A program made the translations under genes and the position numbers. A stretch of DNA of 64,000 nucleotides from Blastomonas sp. SL216 (GTDB lineage: Bacteria > Pseudomonadota > Alphaproteobacteria > Sphingomonadales > Sphingomonadaceae): contig CP113055.1 of NCBI GenBank assembly GCA_026625625.1, forward strand, positions 1,800,501-1,864,500. Reading direction: 5' to 3'. The notes beneath the pieces were generated by a model, which saw nothing but the letters and a program-made list of their open reading frames with translations, had not been told where the DNA came from and ran no database searches. Position 1 is the first letter of the stretch. Each line of letters begins with the position of its first letter. Positions 8,473 to 16,183 of the stretch are shown one piece after another.

Positions 8473-10690
8473 GGCGCTCGCGAAACGCACGCAGGCTGCC
8501 GGCTGGCCGATCCTGGCCAGCCTGCTCCTTGGCGGGCAGCTGACTGAAGCAAAGGCGGAGACGCCTGAGCGTCGGTGGACACTGGAAGATATCGTGACGG
8601 CTCCGAAGGTCACCTCTCTGGCACTGTCCTCCGATGGATCTGAACTGGCATATATCCAGAGGGCGGGAGATATCGAGAAGAACCAGACAATGCATTTCGT
8701 CTATCGAGTGGATCTGTCCACTGGCGAGCGAACGGAAATGGCGCGCGCCGGCGCGGCCACGCAGCTCGAAGCCATGAAGGGAGAGCGAGGCTGGCATGTG
8801 TTGCTCGATATAGGTGAGGGGCAACAGCTTTACCGGGTCGACTCAGGCTCAAAACCTCAGCTCGTCCTCGCGAGCGAGGCAAGCGTAATGATAGGAGAGA
8901 CAGAGGGCGGCCTTTTTGCAGTCTCTTTCATCGCGCCGCATCGTGTCGGCGTGTTGGCCTATGACTGGTCTCCGGATCGCAAATGGTTGTGGTACGCGGC
9001 CCTAAAACCTGGGTTCGCCAAGCCCAAAGTACAGTTCGACAACGAAGTCGTCCTGCAGAAGCAAAGGCGTCGTGCGCCCGTCAGTGCCGTTGTCGAACTC
9101 CGACTGCGGTCTGCTTCCGGCGAAGATGTTCTCGTCGCTACCCGACCGGCGAGCGATCGTCTGGCATTCTATTATGCCGGAACCGTAAGCTGGGCCGACG
9201 ATGGATTGCGATATTACGTTGAAACCACGTCGGGCACGCAAAGTGATAGATCCGAAGCGTTCGACCTGAAGTTCGGTTCGACGACAAGCATCCCGGCAGG
9301 CGAGCAACAGGGCCTTTCTTCTGTCGACTTCATGAAGGGGCCTCGGGGAGGTCTGCTATCCACCGACGGATATGGTTCAGAATTGGAACTGGTCGAAACG
9401 CGAGCCGACGGCACAAGACATAGCTATGGCAGGTATCCGTATTTTCTGGGGCACCCAATGGCTGCAGGAAGCTGGCGATCAGCGGATGGCAGGCGCACAG
9501 TCCTCGGCATGCGCACTACCACGCATCCACGATATGGACTGGCGCTTGTCTCGTCCCAAGGTGCGCGCTCAATCGTGACACAGGGAAGCCTCACACAATG
9601 CGATTTTCTAGAGAACCTTGATTGGGGCATCTGTGTCGAGGAATCGATGACCCAGCCTCCTCGGTTGGTCAAAGTCGAACCTGCAAAAGGCAAAGTCTCA
9701 CAAATTATACCGCTCTCCGCGCGACACGAAGCAATAACTCCGTTGCGGGTTACATCCCACCATTGGAATAACCGTTCGGGTCACGCTGCTACAGGATTCA
9801 TAGTCTGGCCGCGTGACTATGATCCAGGGCGCCGGTATCCTTCGATACTCGTCACGCACGGCCACGACGCCGACGAGCGGTTTGCCGATCAGGACCTGCA
9901 ATGGGAGTATCCGATTCAACTCTGGGCAGAGCGGGGCTATGTCGTCATTCTCGCTAATGAGCCATCTCCGCGGCAAAGCCCGGAACTCATGGCCGCCTTT
10001 GCCCAGTGGGTGTCTGGCACAGGACCGCTTTCACCGATCGAAGTTCAAAGTCGCGCCTGGCTAAACGTGGTTGAGACTTTCGAGGATGTTGTAAGCCAGC
10101 TCGTGCTTAAAGGCATCGTCGACAGCACGCGCGTTGGCATTGCGGGCTATAGCCGTGGGTCGCAGATCACAAATGTCGCCATTACGCAATCAAGAGCGTT
10201 CAAGGTCGCATCCAGCGGCGATGGCCATTTTCTGGAACCCGCCATCTATCCCATATCCATCAGATCCTATGGTGCCATTTTTGGCGGCCCGCCTTCGGGG
10301 CGGTTTCTGGAAAACTATCTTCGGATATCGCCATCGCTGCGTGCCGGTGTTGTATGCGCACCGGTCCTTCAGCAGGTCGCAGGCCCACATGCCGGTGCAA
10401 TCGACTTCCATGTGGCGTTGCGCTCGACGAGCGTCCCTGCCCAGATCAGCATGTACCCGGGCGAGACAACGGCAGCCGAAGAAACTCACCTGTTTCATAT
10501 ACCTTCAAATCGGCTGCTCGCGATGCGCGAGAACCTTGCATGGTTCGATTTCTGGTTGCTGGGCAAACGTGACCCCGACGCGGCCTTTTCCGACCGTGTT
10601 GATCGCTGGGCCGCGATGGCAGATGCGTTCAGCAAGAACTGTTCGGTCAACGCCGATGGAAACCAGGACTTTGCGCCGCCGGTCAGATAG
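8462..10690 (+). CDS. Lasso peptide isopeptidase (prolyl-oligopeptidase-like, AtxE2 type)
   Basis: This 742-residue protein has a signal-like N-terminus, a beta-propeller-like first part and an S9 alpha/beta-hydrolase second part. The nucleophile is Ser564 in GYSRGS. Asp648 (AIDFHVAL) and His676 (EETHLFH) have spacings (84 and 112 residues) almost the same as those recalled for AtxE2. That enzyme cuts the isopeptide bond that closes the lasso ring and so linearises the peptide. The gene overlaps the receptor gene by 11 bases, which fits import followed by cleavage. Its 3' end overlaps the 3' end of the convergent cyclase gene by 8 bases. A generic S9 peptidase is the alternative, but the context argues against it. 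Confidence 0.9.
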   Translation: MTGKALAKRTQAAGWPILASLLLGGQLTEAKAETPERRWTLEDIVTAPKVTSLALSSDGSELAYIQRAGDIEKNQTMHFVYRVDLSTGERTEMARAGAATQLEAMKGERGWHVLLDIGEGQQLYRVDSGSKPQLVLASEASVMIGETEGGLFAVSFIAPHRVGVLAYDWSPDRKWLWYAALKPGFAKPKVQFDNEVVLQKQRRRAPVSAVVELRLRSASGEDVLVATRPASDRLAFYYAGTVSWADDGLRYYVETTSGTQSDRSEAFDLKFGSTTSIPAGEQQGLSSVDFMKGPRGGLLSTDGYGSELELVETRADGTRHSYGRYPYFLGHPMAAGSWRSADGRRTVLGMRTTTHPRYGLALVSSQGARSIVTQGSLTQCDFLENLDWGICVEESMTQPPRLVKVEPAKGKVSQIIPLSARHEAITPLRVTSHHWNNRSGHAATGFIVWPRDYDPGRRYPSILVTHGHDADERFADQDLQWEYPIQLWAERGYVVILANEPSPRQSPELMAAFAQWVSGTGPLSPIEVQSRAWLNVVETFEDVVSQLVLKGIVDSTRVGIAGYSRGSQITNVAITQSRAFKVASSGDGHFLEPAIYPISIRSYGAIFGGPPSGRFLENYLRISPSLRAGVVCAPVLQQVAGPHAGAIDFHVALRSTSVPAQISMYPGETTAAEETHLFHIPSNRLLAMRENLAWFDFWLLGKRDPDAAFSDRVDRWAAMADAFSKNCSVNADGNQDFAPPVR

Positions 10691-12407
10691 CATCGCTCCA
10701 CCAGCGAGCCCATGCCTCTGCCGCGCAAAGGTCCAGGATACGCCTCGCCTTATCCGAGCCGCTGGCGGTCACAGGATTGATCCCCTCGAAAATCGAGAGG
10801 TCAAGCAAGCCTGCCCGTGCGAGCAGTCCATCCCGCAGCATCTGTTCTGCTTTCTGGCGATTTGCCTGGAATATTTCGGCCATGAAGCCTGAAGGGCCGC
10901 CCTTTGAAGTTCGCCTCAGAAGCTGATGGGGAACGATGCTGCGAACGGCTTCGCGTGCAACTGCACGATTGATTCCATCATGGACCCAGTGCCAGGTCGG
11001 AATGCCCAGGCACAGCTCAATGATCGGCTGGGAAAGCAACGGAGCAATATGGACGGGAGACTCTGCCCTTGGATAAAGCTCGATGCCACGATGCGCGCGT
11101 ATGATCTGCTTCACGTGCCCGATCTTGCCCGGGAGTGCGCCCTCGGTATCTTCGAGCCAGGGGTGAAGCGGCCGGAAGGGCCCGAGCGCTTCGATAAATG
11201 AGGCTGATAGGCCTGACTTGTTACGATAGATGCGGGGCGGACCACCAACGCGCCTGTATATACCCAAAGCGTGGCGCAGGATCGTCATGCCGTCGGCGCC
11301 CGTCAGAAGACTGAGATCGCGCAGCGTGTTCATAACTCCCGATCGGGCCCCTTGCGTCAGGAACCGGTCGACGAACGGGGCCGCCGTGGCGAGGCTGCAG
11401 AACACATTGTCGCCGCCGTTTCCGGAAAAATAGGCGTCGATATGATGCTCGCTGGAAAAGCCGGAATGGATCGCGGCGATACCCTGCATGAAATAAGGGG
11501 CGTTTGGCCATGCGTGGTGCGGGGCGACAGGTTTCTCGATATCGATGGACGACAGGCTGTAATGCCGTTCGTGCAGAGGACGTCCGAGCGCTGAAGCAAG
11601 AACAGAGGCGTAGCTTCGCTCATCACCGCCCGCACCACTGCTGACGATGTTGAGGCAATGAAGCTCAAGCGCCTGCGAATGTGTTGCGCAGGCGACGATG
11701 GATGAATCGAGTCCGCCTGAAACGCCCAGGACGGCCGACTTGAAGCACGATGCCCAGGAGCCCACACAATCCAGCAATACCCTGCGCAGCCTCGATGCAT
11801 TGGTCTCGAACGAGAGCAGGCGCTCGGGAGTCGTCCACGGCCATGGAGACCACCACTGACTTATCGTATGACCCTCTGGAGTGGAGGTGATGCACTCACC
11901 TGGAAGCAGCTCCATGACCCCTGAGATGCAGGTTTCGCGGCCTATCGTATCGACGCCTATCAGCAGTCTTCCGATTTCGATGAAATTGACAGCTTGAGGA
12001 CCACGCTGGGCAAGCTGCGTGACATCACTGGCCAATGCCAGAGAGCCGGCTTCCGATCGGTAATAGCAGGGCATTTGCGCTGATGGATCACGCAGTACCG
12101 AGACACTGCCATCCACTCCCGTCAAAACCGCAACATATGCTCCCCAGAAGTCACCCAGCAGCGAGCGTCCACCGCTTGCCCGGATCGCCAGAACTTCATC
12201 GGCAGCAAATTCGACGATGCGAACGCTCGGGTCTGTCCGTGAGAAAAGATGACCGATGACACAGCCATGACTGCCTATCGGGATCACCGGAGTGTCACTC
12301 CACACGCGTCCGGTGCCGGCCCCGAAGGAAGAAACGGCATTGCCGCCAGCGGCGCTTCGCCCGACGTCCTGCCGGTGCGAAATTTCTATGCGATAATGCC
12401 CTGCCAT
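10683..12407 (-). CDS. Lasso peptide cyclase, asparagine-synthetase-like (C protein)
   Basis: The 574-residue protein resembles class B asparagine synthetase. The N-terminal half looks like a glutaminase fold without a start-proximal Cys (it begins MAGHYRIEIS). The C-terminal half has the ATP pyrophosphatase loop SGGLDSS at residues 230-236 and a later YFSGNGGDNVF. Lasso cyclases adenylate the side chain of Asp or Glu in the core and join it to the amino group of Gly1. The start was placed at 12407 because it overlaps the stop of the peptidase gene by one base (TGATG). An upstream extension to 12488 would lie inside that gene. It is the last gene of the A-B-C operon. Confidence 0.92.
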   Translation of the reverse strand: MAGHYRIEISHRQDVGRSAAGGNAVSSFGAGTGRVWSDTPVIPIGSHGCVIGHLFSRTDPSVRIVEFAADEVLAIRASGGRSLLGDFWGAYVAVLTGVDGSVSVLRDPSAQMPCYYRSEAGSLALASDVTQLAQRGPQAVNFIEIGRLLIGVDTIGRETCISGVMELLPGECITSTPEGHTISQWWSPWPWTTPERLLSFETNASRLRRVLLDCVGSWASCFKSAVLGVSGGLDSSIVACATHSQALELHCLNIVSSGAGGDERSYASVLASALGRPLHERHYSLSSIDIEKPVAPHHAWPNAPYFMQGIAAIHSGFSSEHHIDAYFSGNGGDNVFCSLATAAPFVDRFLTQGARSGVMNTLRDLSLLTGADGMTILRHALGIYRRVGGPPRIYRNKSGLSASFIEALGPFRPLHPWLEDTEGALPGKIGHVKQIIRAHRGIELYPRAESPVHIAPLLSQPIIELCLGIPTWHWVHDGINRAVAREAVRSIVPHQLLRRTSKGGPSGFMAEIFQANRQKAEQMLRDGLLARAGLLDLSIFEGINPVTASGSDKARRILDLCAAEAWARWWSDAI

Positions 12408-13048
12408 CAAGCCACCAGAATAGGTTTGTAAGCTTCGACGAGCTCGAGCGAATCTGTCAGAACAGTCGAGCCCAGCTGAACCCAGCAATGGGCGGAAAAT
12501 GGCAGCGCAACGCCGATGACAAGGTCAGCATGGCAACCCTGGCGAGCAAGCATGCGTTTCATGGCGACACCTCGCGGCAGGCACTGATCAGTTCCGGAGA
12601 TCAGATAGCGAGCCTGTTGGAATGCAGATGCGACGTGCAGCGCATGCTGATGCTCATTCGGGATGTGGCGCTCGCTGACTGGTTGTATTTCGCCGAGAAT
12701 TCGTGCGATCGGACGGCGCCTGATAGCGCGCCTTGCTGCGATCTGCGCAAACGCGGCCCTGGCCGTGCACACAAATCGCGCCGATGGCAGGTCATTGTCC
12801 AGTGCACTGAATTCAGGGGCAGGAAGGTCTGGCAAATTGTTGGACGGCTGATGCACACCCGGGCAGATTATTCGCTTTGAAATGAGCCAGGCCAGATCGG
12901 CTTCATCTGCCCTGCCCTCACGAAACTTCCGAAATCGGACCTCGGCGTCCTGACTGAGCAGAAAATAGCGATCACGAGCGAGATCCAGAAATATTGAATG
13001 CATCCCGATGGTGCAGCAACGCATATCCGGAGAGAGCCTGTATTCCAT
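12407..13048 (-). CDS. Lasso leader peptidase with RRE-like N-terminal domain (B protein)
   Basis: 213 residues. The first ~75 residues resemble the PqqD-like recognition element that binds leader peptides (SIFLDLARDRYFLLSQ). The second half is a transglutaminase-like cysteine protease: Cys156 in DQCLPRG, His187 in AHCWVQ and Asp199 in VLTDS. The spacing matches the McjB triad. It removes the leader so that the core N-terminus can be cyclised. The ATG at 13048 was chosen over a TTG at 13111, because a perfect hairpin at 13072-13099 would otherwise lie within the coding region and family homology begins at MEYRLS. The stop is coupled to the cyclase start. Confidence 0.9.
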   Translation of the reverse strand: MEYRLSPDMRCCTIGMHSIFLDLARDRYFLLSQDAEVRFRKFREGRADEADLAWLISKRIICPGVHQPSNNLPDLPAPEFSALDNDLPSARFVCTARAAFAQIAARRAIRRRPIARILGEIQPVSERHIPNEHQHALHVASAFQQARYLISGTDQCLPRGVAMKRMLARQGCHADLVIGVALPFSAHCWVQLGSTVLTDSLELVEAYKPILVA

Positions 13049-13071
13049 AATGAACTGCCCGAGACCAGCAA

Positions 13072-13099
13072 TGGCGTGCAGCCTTGAGGCTGCACGCCA
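13072..13099 (-). terminator. Perfect hairpin between lasso precursor and peptidase genes
   Basis: A 12-bp perfect stem TGGCGTGCAGCC/GGCTGCACGCCA with a 4-base loop begins 9 bases after the precursor stop. There is no U-run, so it is more likely an attenuator or an RNA-stabilising 3' structure than a full terminator. It would let the small precursor be made in excess over the enzymes. Similar hairpins are described after lasso precursor genes in proteobacteria. Confidence 0.7.
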
Positions 13100-13107
13100 A
13101 ATGCAGA

Positions 13108-13251
13108 TCAATCCTCGCGGTCAATTCCGCCGACGAAGATTTTCAGCCCGGGCTGGACGTCGTCGAGGCCGGCGATCGCCGAGCCGCGAGTTTCTTCCTG
13201 CACGGCGCCGAGGTCGATGACGTCGTCATTCTGGGTTTCAAATGCGTTCAT
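13108..13251 (-). CDS. Lasso peptide precursor (A protein)
   Basis: 47 residues: a 22-residue leader ending ...EETR and a predicted 25-residue core. Thr lies at position -2, as in nearly all lasso precursors. The core starts GSAIAGLDD, giving Gly1 with Asp8 or Asp9 as possible ring partners (8- or 9-residue ring; 9 is favoured by analogy with astexins and sphingopyxins). The tail is VQPGLKIFVGGIDRED. Its GGI-x-x-(E/D)-D ending resembles the sphingopyxin tail as recalled. The residue masses sum to about 2523.3 Da monoisotopic for the untrimmed lasso (2541.3 Da linear). The start is fixed by AAGGAA six bases before the ATG. The core has no Cys, Trp or Tyr, so plug residues must be Ile, Phe, Lys or Arg. 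Confidence 0.9.
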   Translation of the reverse strand: MNAFETQNDDVIDLGAVQEETRGSAIAGLDDVQPGLKIFVGGIDRED

Positions 13252-13272
13252 GCTCAGTTCCTTTCCATCAGA

Positions 13273-13349
13273 TGCGACCGGGATCGGTCGCAGGGAAAGG
13301 CTATGCTTGGGCTGCCATCGCCTCAATTTTATAATCCGAAAATAATCCG
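13273..13349 (-). promoter_or_regulatory. 5' UTR hairpin and direct repeats before the lasso precursor
   Basis: An 8-bp perfect stem (TGCGACCG/CGGTCGCA, loop GGAT) lies at 13273-13292, just before the precursor's ribosome site. Further upstream, ATAATCCG occurs twice at 13331-13338 and 13342-13349, exactly 11 bases apart. On the coding strand this reads CGGATTAT-TTT-CGGATTAT followed by an AT-rich TATAAA-like stretch. This suggests a promoter with a tandem regulator site followed by a structured leader. Confidence 0.45.
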
Positions 13350-13514
13350 ACCCTTTGTCGATCGTAAAAATGACCGGGCAAGTGGAAACGCCTGTCGGTG
13401 TGCGTACTGGCATCTTTAGCTATGCGCCTGGACATTCATGCCAGAACCCGGTCAGCCACCGATATTGTTTCGGAGGCAGCTCATGGTGATACAGACTGGT
13501 TGGAGAGCAAGAAG

Positions 13515-13539
13515 AATTGAAACCGGAAACGGTTCTATT
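13515..13539 (-). promoter_or_regulatory. Putative operator, copy 2 (upstream of lasso precursor)
   Basis: Read on the - strand this is AATAGAACCG, four bases, CGGTT, one base, CAATT: the same element as at 693-717. It lies 263 bases upstream of the precursor ATG in the same orientation relative to the gene as copy 1 is to luxR. The core is the inverted repeat AACCG-N4-CGGTT (13521-13534). Confidence 0.5.
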
Positions 13540-13926
13540 CAAAGCCATCGAAGAAAAAAAAACCGAGCCCGCTTTGCACACGGTCGGCGCAAGCCGGGTC
13601 GCGGTCCACGGATAACGCCTGCCGCCAAGGCCATTCCAGCAGCGGGACTCTCCCATCCTTCCGGAACGACCGGACCCCAGTCCCTCCCGGCATCGCCTAT
13701 TGCTGCGATTGTCTTTGCGTCTCGCAGAGCAGCGAAAGGTCATCGCATGAGACGCAATGAGCAGAAAAATTCGAGCTACGAGATTCGTTCGTGCAGGTAC
13801 CCATAACGACTCCGTTACCGCCGCCCGTCCGAAAGCCCCGCCGAACGCTCGATTGACGTCCTGTCACACATGGTCATTCTCGTCGCAGGCAGGGGCAGAT
13901 CAAACCAATGGATGGAGACAATTGCC
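13540..13926. other. Non-coding stretch upstream of the lasso operon
   Basis: Open frames exist on both strands between about 13420 and 13806, but their translations are low in complexity, rich in Arg and Ser, and match no domain. A run of nine A residues lies near 13553. No gene is called. Confidence 0.4.
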
Positions 13927-14142
13927 ATGACATCCCAAAACCCCGACCGGTTCCTGAGACTCGCAGCCGTGCTCGATCGCACCGGGCTTTCGCGGGCAAC
14001 ACTGTATCGCAAGATCCACGCGGGAACCTTCCCGCAGCAGGTCAAGCTGGCGGAGCGATGCTGCGGCTGGAGAGAGTCGGCCGTGGAGCAATGGCTGATC
14101 AACCCGATGCACTACAGCGCGAGCGACGCACCGATACATTGA
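13927..14142 (+). CDS. AlpA-family helix-turn-helix regulator
   Basis: 71 residues with the AlpA/MerR-like signature: FLRLAAVLDRTGLSRATLYR, KIHAGTFPQQVKL, and GWRESAVEQWL. Such proteins are typical regulators of prophage and integrative-element excision genes. The ATG at 13927 is preceded by GGAG with 9-base spacing; the frame is open to 13870. With the ArdC-like gene at the left edge it frames the lasso and quorum-sensing locus with mobile-element genes. No integrase is seen nearby. Confidence 0.8.
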   Translation: MTSQNPDRFLRLAAVLDRTGLSRATLYRKIHAGTFPQQVKLAERCCGWRESAVEQWLINPMHYSASDAPIH

Positions 14143-14842
14143 TGGCCATTCCCTCGCTTCGAAGGTTCGTTCGATTCTGATCGAGCGAGGCCGAGCAGAA
14201 GGTGCAGCAGCGTCAGGCAGCGTGTCGGTCAAGTTCAGGAAACAACGGCAGAGGCGACAGTACCGTGTCGCGCATGGCGGCGCTGCTCGCAAGGCTCATA
14301 CAAATCCAGTCGACTGCCCCGTCAATGGCCACGTGTTCGCCCTGGATCGACACAAGGGCGGCACTGCCTCGCGGACCAGTCGGGCTCCCCTTCGTAAGGG
14401 AACCAAACAAAAAAGGATTCGAACCATTCAGTTGGTCCGCTCGAGCCAACTCCGCTGTTGCCGTCGGAAAGGCTCCAAATCTCCTCCATCATGCGGTTTC
14501 GCACCCGTTGATCCACGAGCCGTTCCGAAGGCCTTTCTTGATCCATCCCGGTGTTCTGCTGGCACAAAGGCATGTCTGCAATTGGGAGTTTGTCGAACGC
14601 CGCTTCGCCTCGACGGTGCCCGCGACTGTCCAGCGGCACCTCCTTCGATCAAACGACCGGTTTCAGGTTGCGCAGAAGGCAGATTCTATGACGATATCTG
14701 GGTGGGAAGGCGAATGGCGGCTTGTGGTATAGTGACGAAGAAGTTCCCCCATAGGCGATGCGCAGCTTCATGGGGCAGGCCTCCACTTTGACACGCCCGT
14801 TATGCCTTACGCCTGACCGCGACGCGATCAGGATTGCGCACA
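14143..14842. other. Region without recognisable gene
   Basis: About 700 bases between the AlpA-like gene and the S41 peptidase stop. Several short frames overlap on both strands without domains. It contains one copy of a 24-bp repeat (14700-14723) and a GGATTCGAACC word at about 14417 that resembles a tRNA T-arm but lacks the rest of a tRNA. It is probably eroded mobile-element DNA. Confidence 0.4.
14700..14723 (+). repeat. 24-bp direct repeat, copy 1
   Basis: GGGTGGGAAGG followed by CGAATGGCGGCTT; 23 of 24 bases match 17334-17357 in the same orientation. The two copies flank the S41 peptidase and AraC genes. Confidence 0.6.
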
Positions 14843-16117
14843 TTATAAGGCTATCTTGGCGATGGAACCGCGGAGGCTGGCGATGCCTGCCGCCATTGTA
14901 TCCTCATCCCCGCTCACTAAAACATCGGGCTCAAGCAGCCACCGAGGCCGACCCTCGACATCGTAGACAGGCTCTGCCGAATATTGATACCGAATCTGCG
15001 ACTGCTTCAACAGTGTATCGAACACTGCCGCTCCCACGCGCATCATCGGAGTTCCGACAATTGTTGCCCTGCCAAGGCCGCGCATGCCCATCGGGAAACC
15101 TTCCGCCATGCTCGCGCTCCAGCGGGAGGTCAAAATGACAATAGGCGCTGTGTAGGTGAATGGCCCACGCGCATCAACCATTTCGGTCCAGGTTGTGCTC
15201 AAGCCATCACCCTCGCGGCGGCTCATACGGGCATAGGGCTTTCGTTCGGTGATAAACCGGCCCATGATCGGCCTCGCGACCGCGGTGTCCCCGCCGCCAT
15301 TTTCCCGGACGTCGATGATGAGGCCTGGTGTGTCGCGGAAGGCCAGCAAGGCTGCGTCGAATTGCGCAACAATAGCCTCGTCGGCGAAACTCCTTATGAC
15401 AATGCAGCCGAAGCCCTCGGCAAGCTGCCGAATTTCGAAGTCCGGGCGCTGCACGGGTTCCTTCAACGGCACGTCAACCTGTCGTTCATTCCCGATGCCG
15501 GGCCTTACGATGACAGTGCGCGGCTGCTGCCGGCGACCTGAAACTGCGAGGTTGAGCGTGAAAGCCAAGGCTTCCGGATCGGGTTTCGCCAAGCAGCGTG
15601 GCATCAAGTAGGCAGCCAATTCGCCAATTGGGCGGCCATCGACAGCGGTGATTACGTCACCTGGCAGAATGCCAGCATCTGCGGCAGCAGATCCCTCCCT
15701 GACGCTCGTCACAAGTGCGAGCGAACCCTCCTTCGGTTCGACCCAAAGGTCGAAGTAGGGGCTGCGCTGCGAGTCGAAGTACGAACTTCCCAACGGATGA
15801 TCCGGATCCTGCCTCAGATAGGTGTGCGCATCGTACAATTCTGCAAGGACCCTACCGAGGATGTTCGCCAGCTCGTTTCTCGAGCGCGCCGCCATAGCTT
15901 GCGGCCTGTAGAGCGTGCGAACAGCATTCCAATCAGTCTTCTTCTCCCTGAAGAAGCAGTACCGCTTGGCTAAATTATGCCAGAGATCGTCGAAATCTTT
16001 GATGAAACTGACGTTCTGGCGAGGCTCTGCTGCTTGCAGCAGATTGGCTGGCATGGCGTGAGCAGCTGTGAGCGCTAAACTCCCGCGAAGCAGGCTCCGG
16101 CGGCTAGGGTGATGCAT
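14843..16117 (-). CDS. S41-family (C-terminal-processing-like) peptidase with PDZ domain
   Basis: 424 residues with an N-terminal twin-arginine-like export signal (RRSLLRGSLALTAAHA), so the protein is likely periplasmic. A PDZ domain lies at about residues 120-200 (VREGSAAADAGILPGDVITA). The S41 core follows, with GLIIDVRENGGGDTAVARPI and the catalytic serine segment SRWSASMAEGF. The family cleaves proteins near their C-termini by a Ser-based mechanism. Its neighbour is a co-oriented AraC regulator; no shared operon is evident because 66 bases separate them. The substrate is unknown. Confidence 0.85.
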   Translation of the reverse strand: MHHPSRRSLLRGSLALTAAHAMPANLLQAAEPRQNVSFIKDFDDLWHNLAKRYCFFREKKTDWNAVRTLYRPQAMAARSRNELANILGRVLAELYDAHTYLRQDPDHPLGSSYFDSQRSPYFDLWVEPKEGSLALVTSVREGSAAADAGILPGDVITAVDGRPIGELAAYLMPRCLAKPDPEALAFTLNLAVSGRRQQPRTVIVRPGIGNERQVDVPLKEPVQRPDFEIRQLAEGFGCIVIRSFADEAIVAQFDAALLAFRDTPGLIIDVRENGGGDTAVARPIMGRFITERKPYARMSRREGDGLSTTWTEMVDARGPFTYTAPIVILTSRWSASMAEGFPMGMRGLGRATIVGTPMMRVGAAVFDTLLKQSQIRYQYSAEPVYDVEGRPRWLLEPDVLVSGDEDTMAAGIASLRGSIAKIAL

Positions 16118-16183
16118 CGGGTAACTCCTGCACTTGCATGGCCGAGTGCAGTTTAGCTGCCCGAGCGCCCTACGCCTTGAACG

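Noticed and set aside
13049-13111. An upstream TTG start for the lasso peptidase overlapping the precursor stop
   Set aside because: It would put the perfect hairpin inside the coding region and add 21 residues without family similarity.
13420-13806. Open frames on both strands between the lasso precursor and the AlpA-like gene, considered as extra precursors
   Set aside because: None has a Thr at -2 followed by Gly and a correctly spaced Asp or Glu, and no ribosome site supports them.
14412-14470. A possible tRNA or attachment site (GGATTCGAACC word)
   Set aside because: Only the T-arm-like word is present; the arms do not pair and no acceptor stem or anticodon arm can be drawn.
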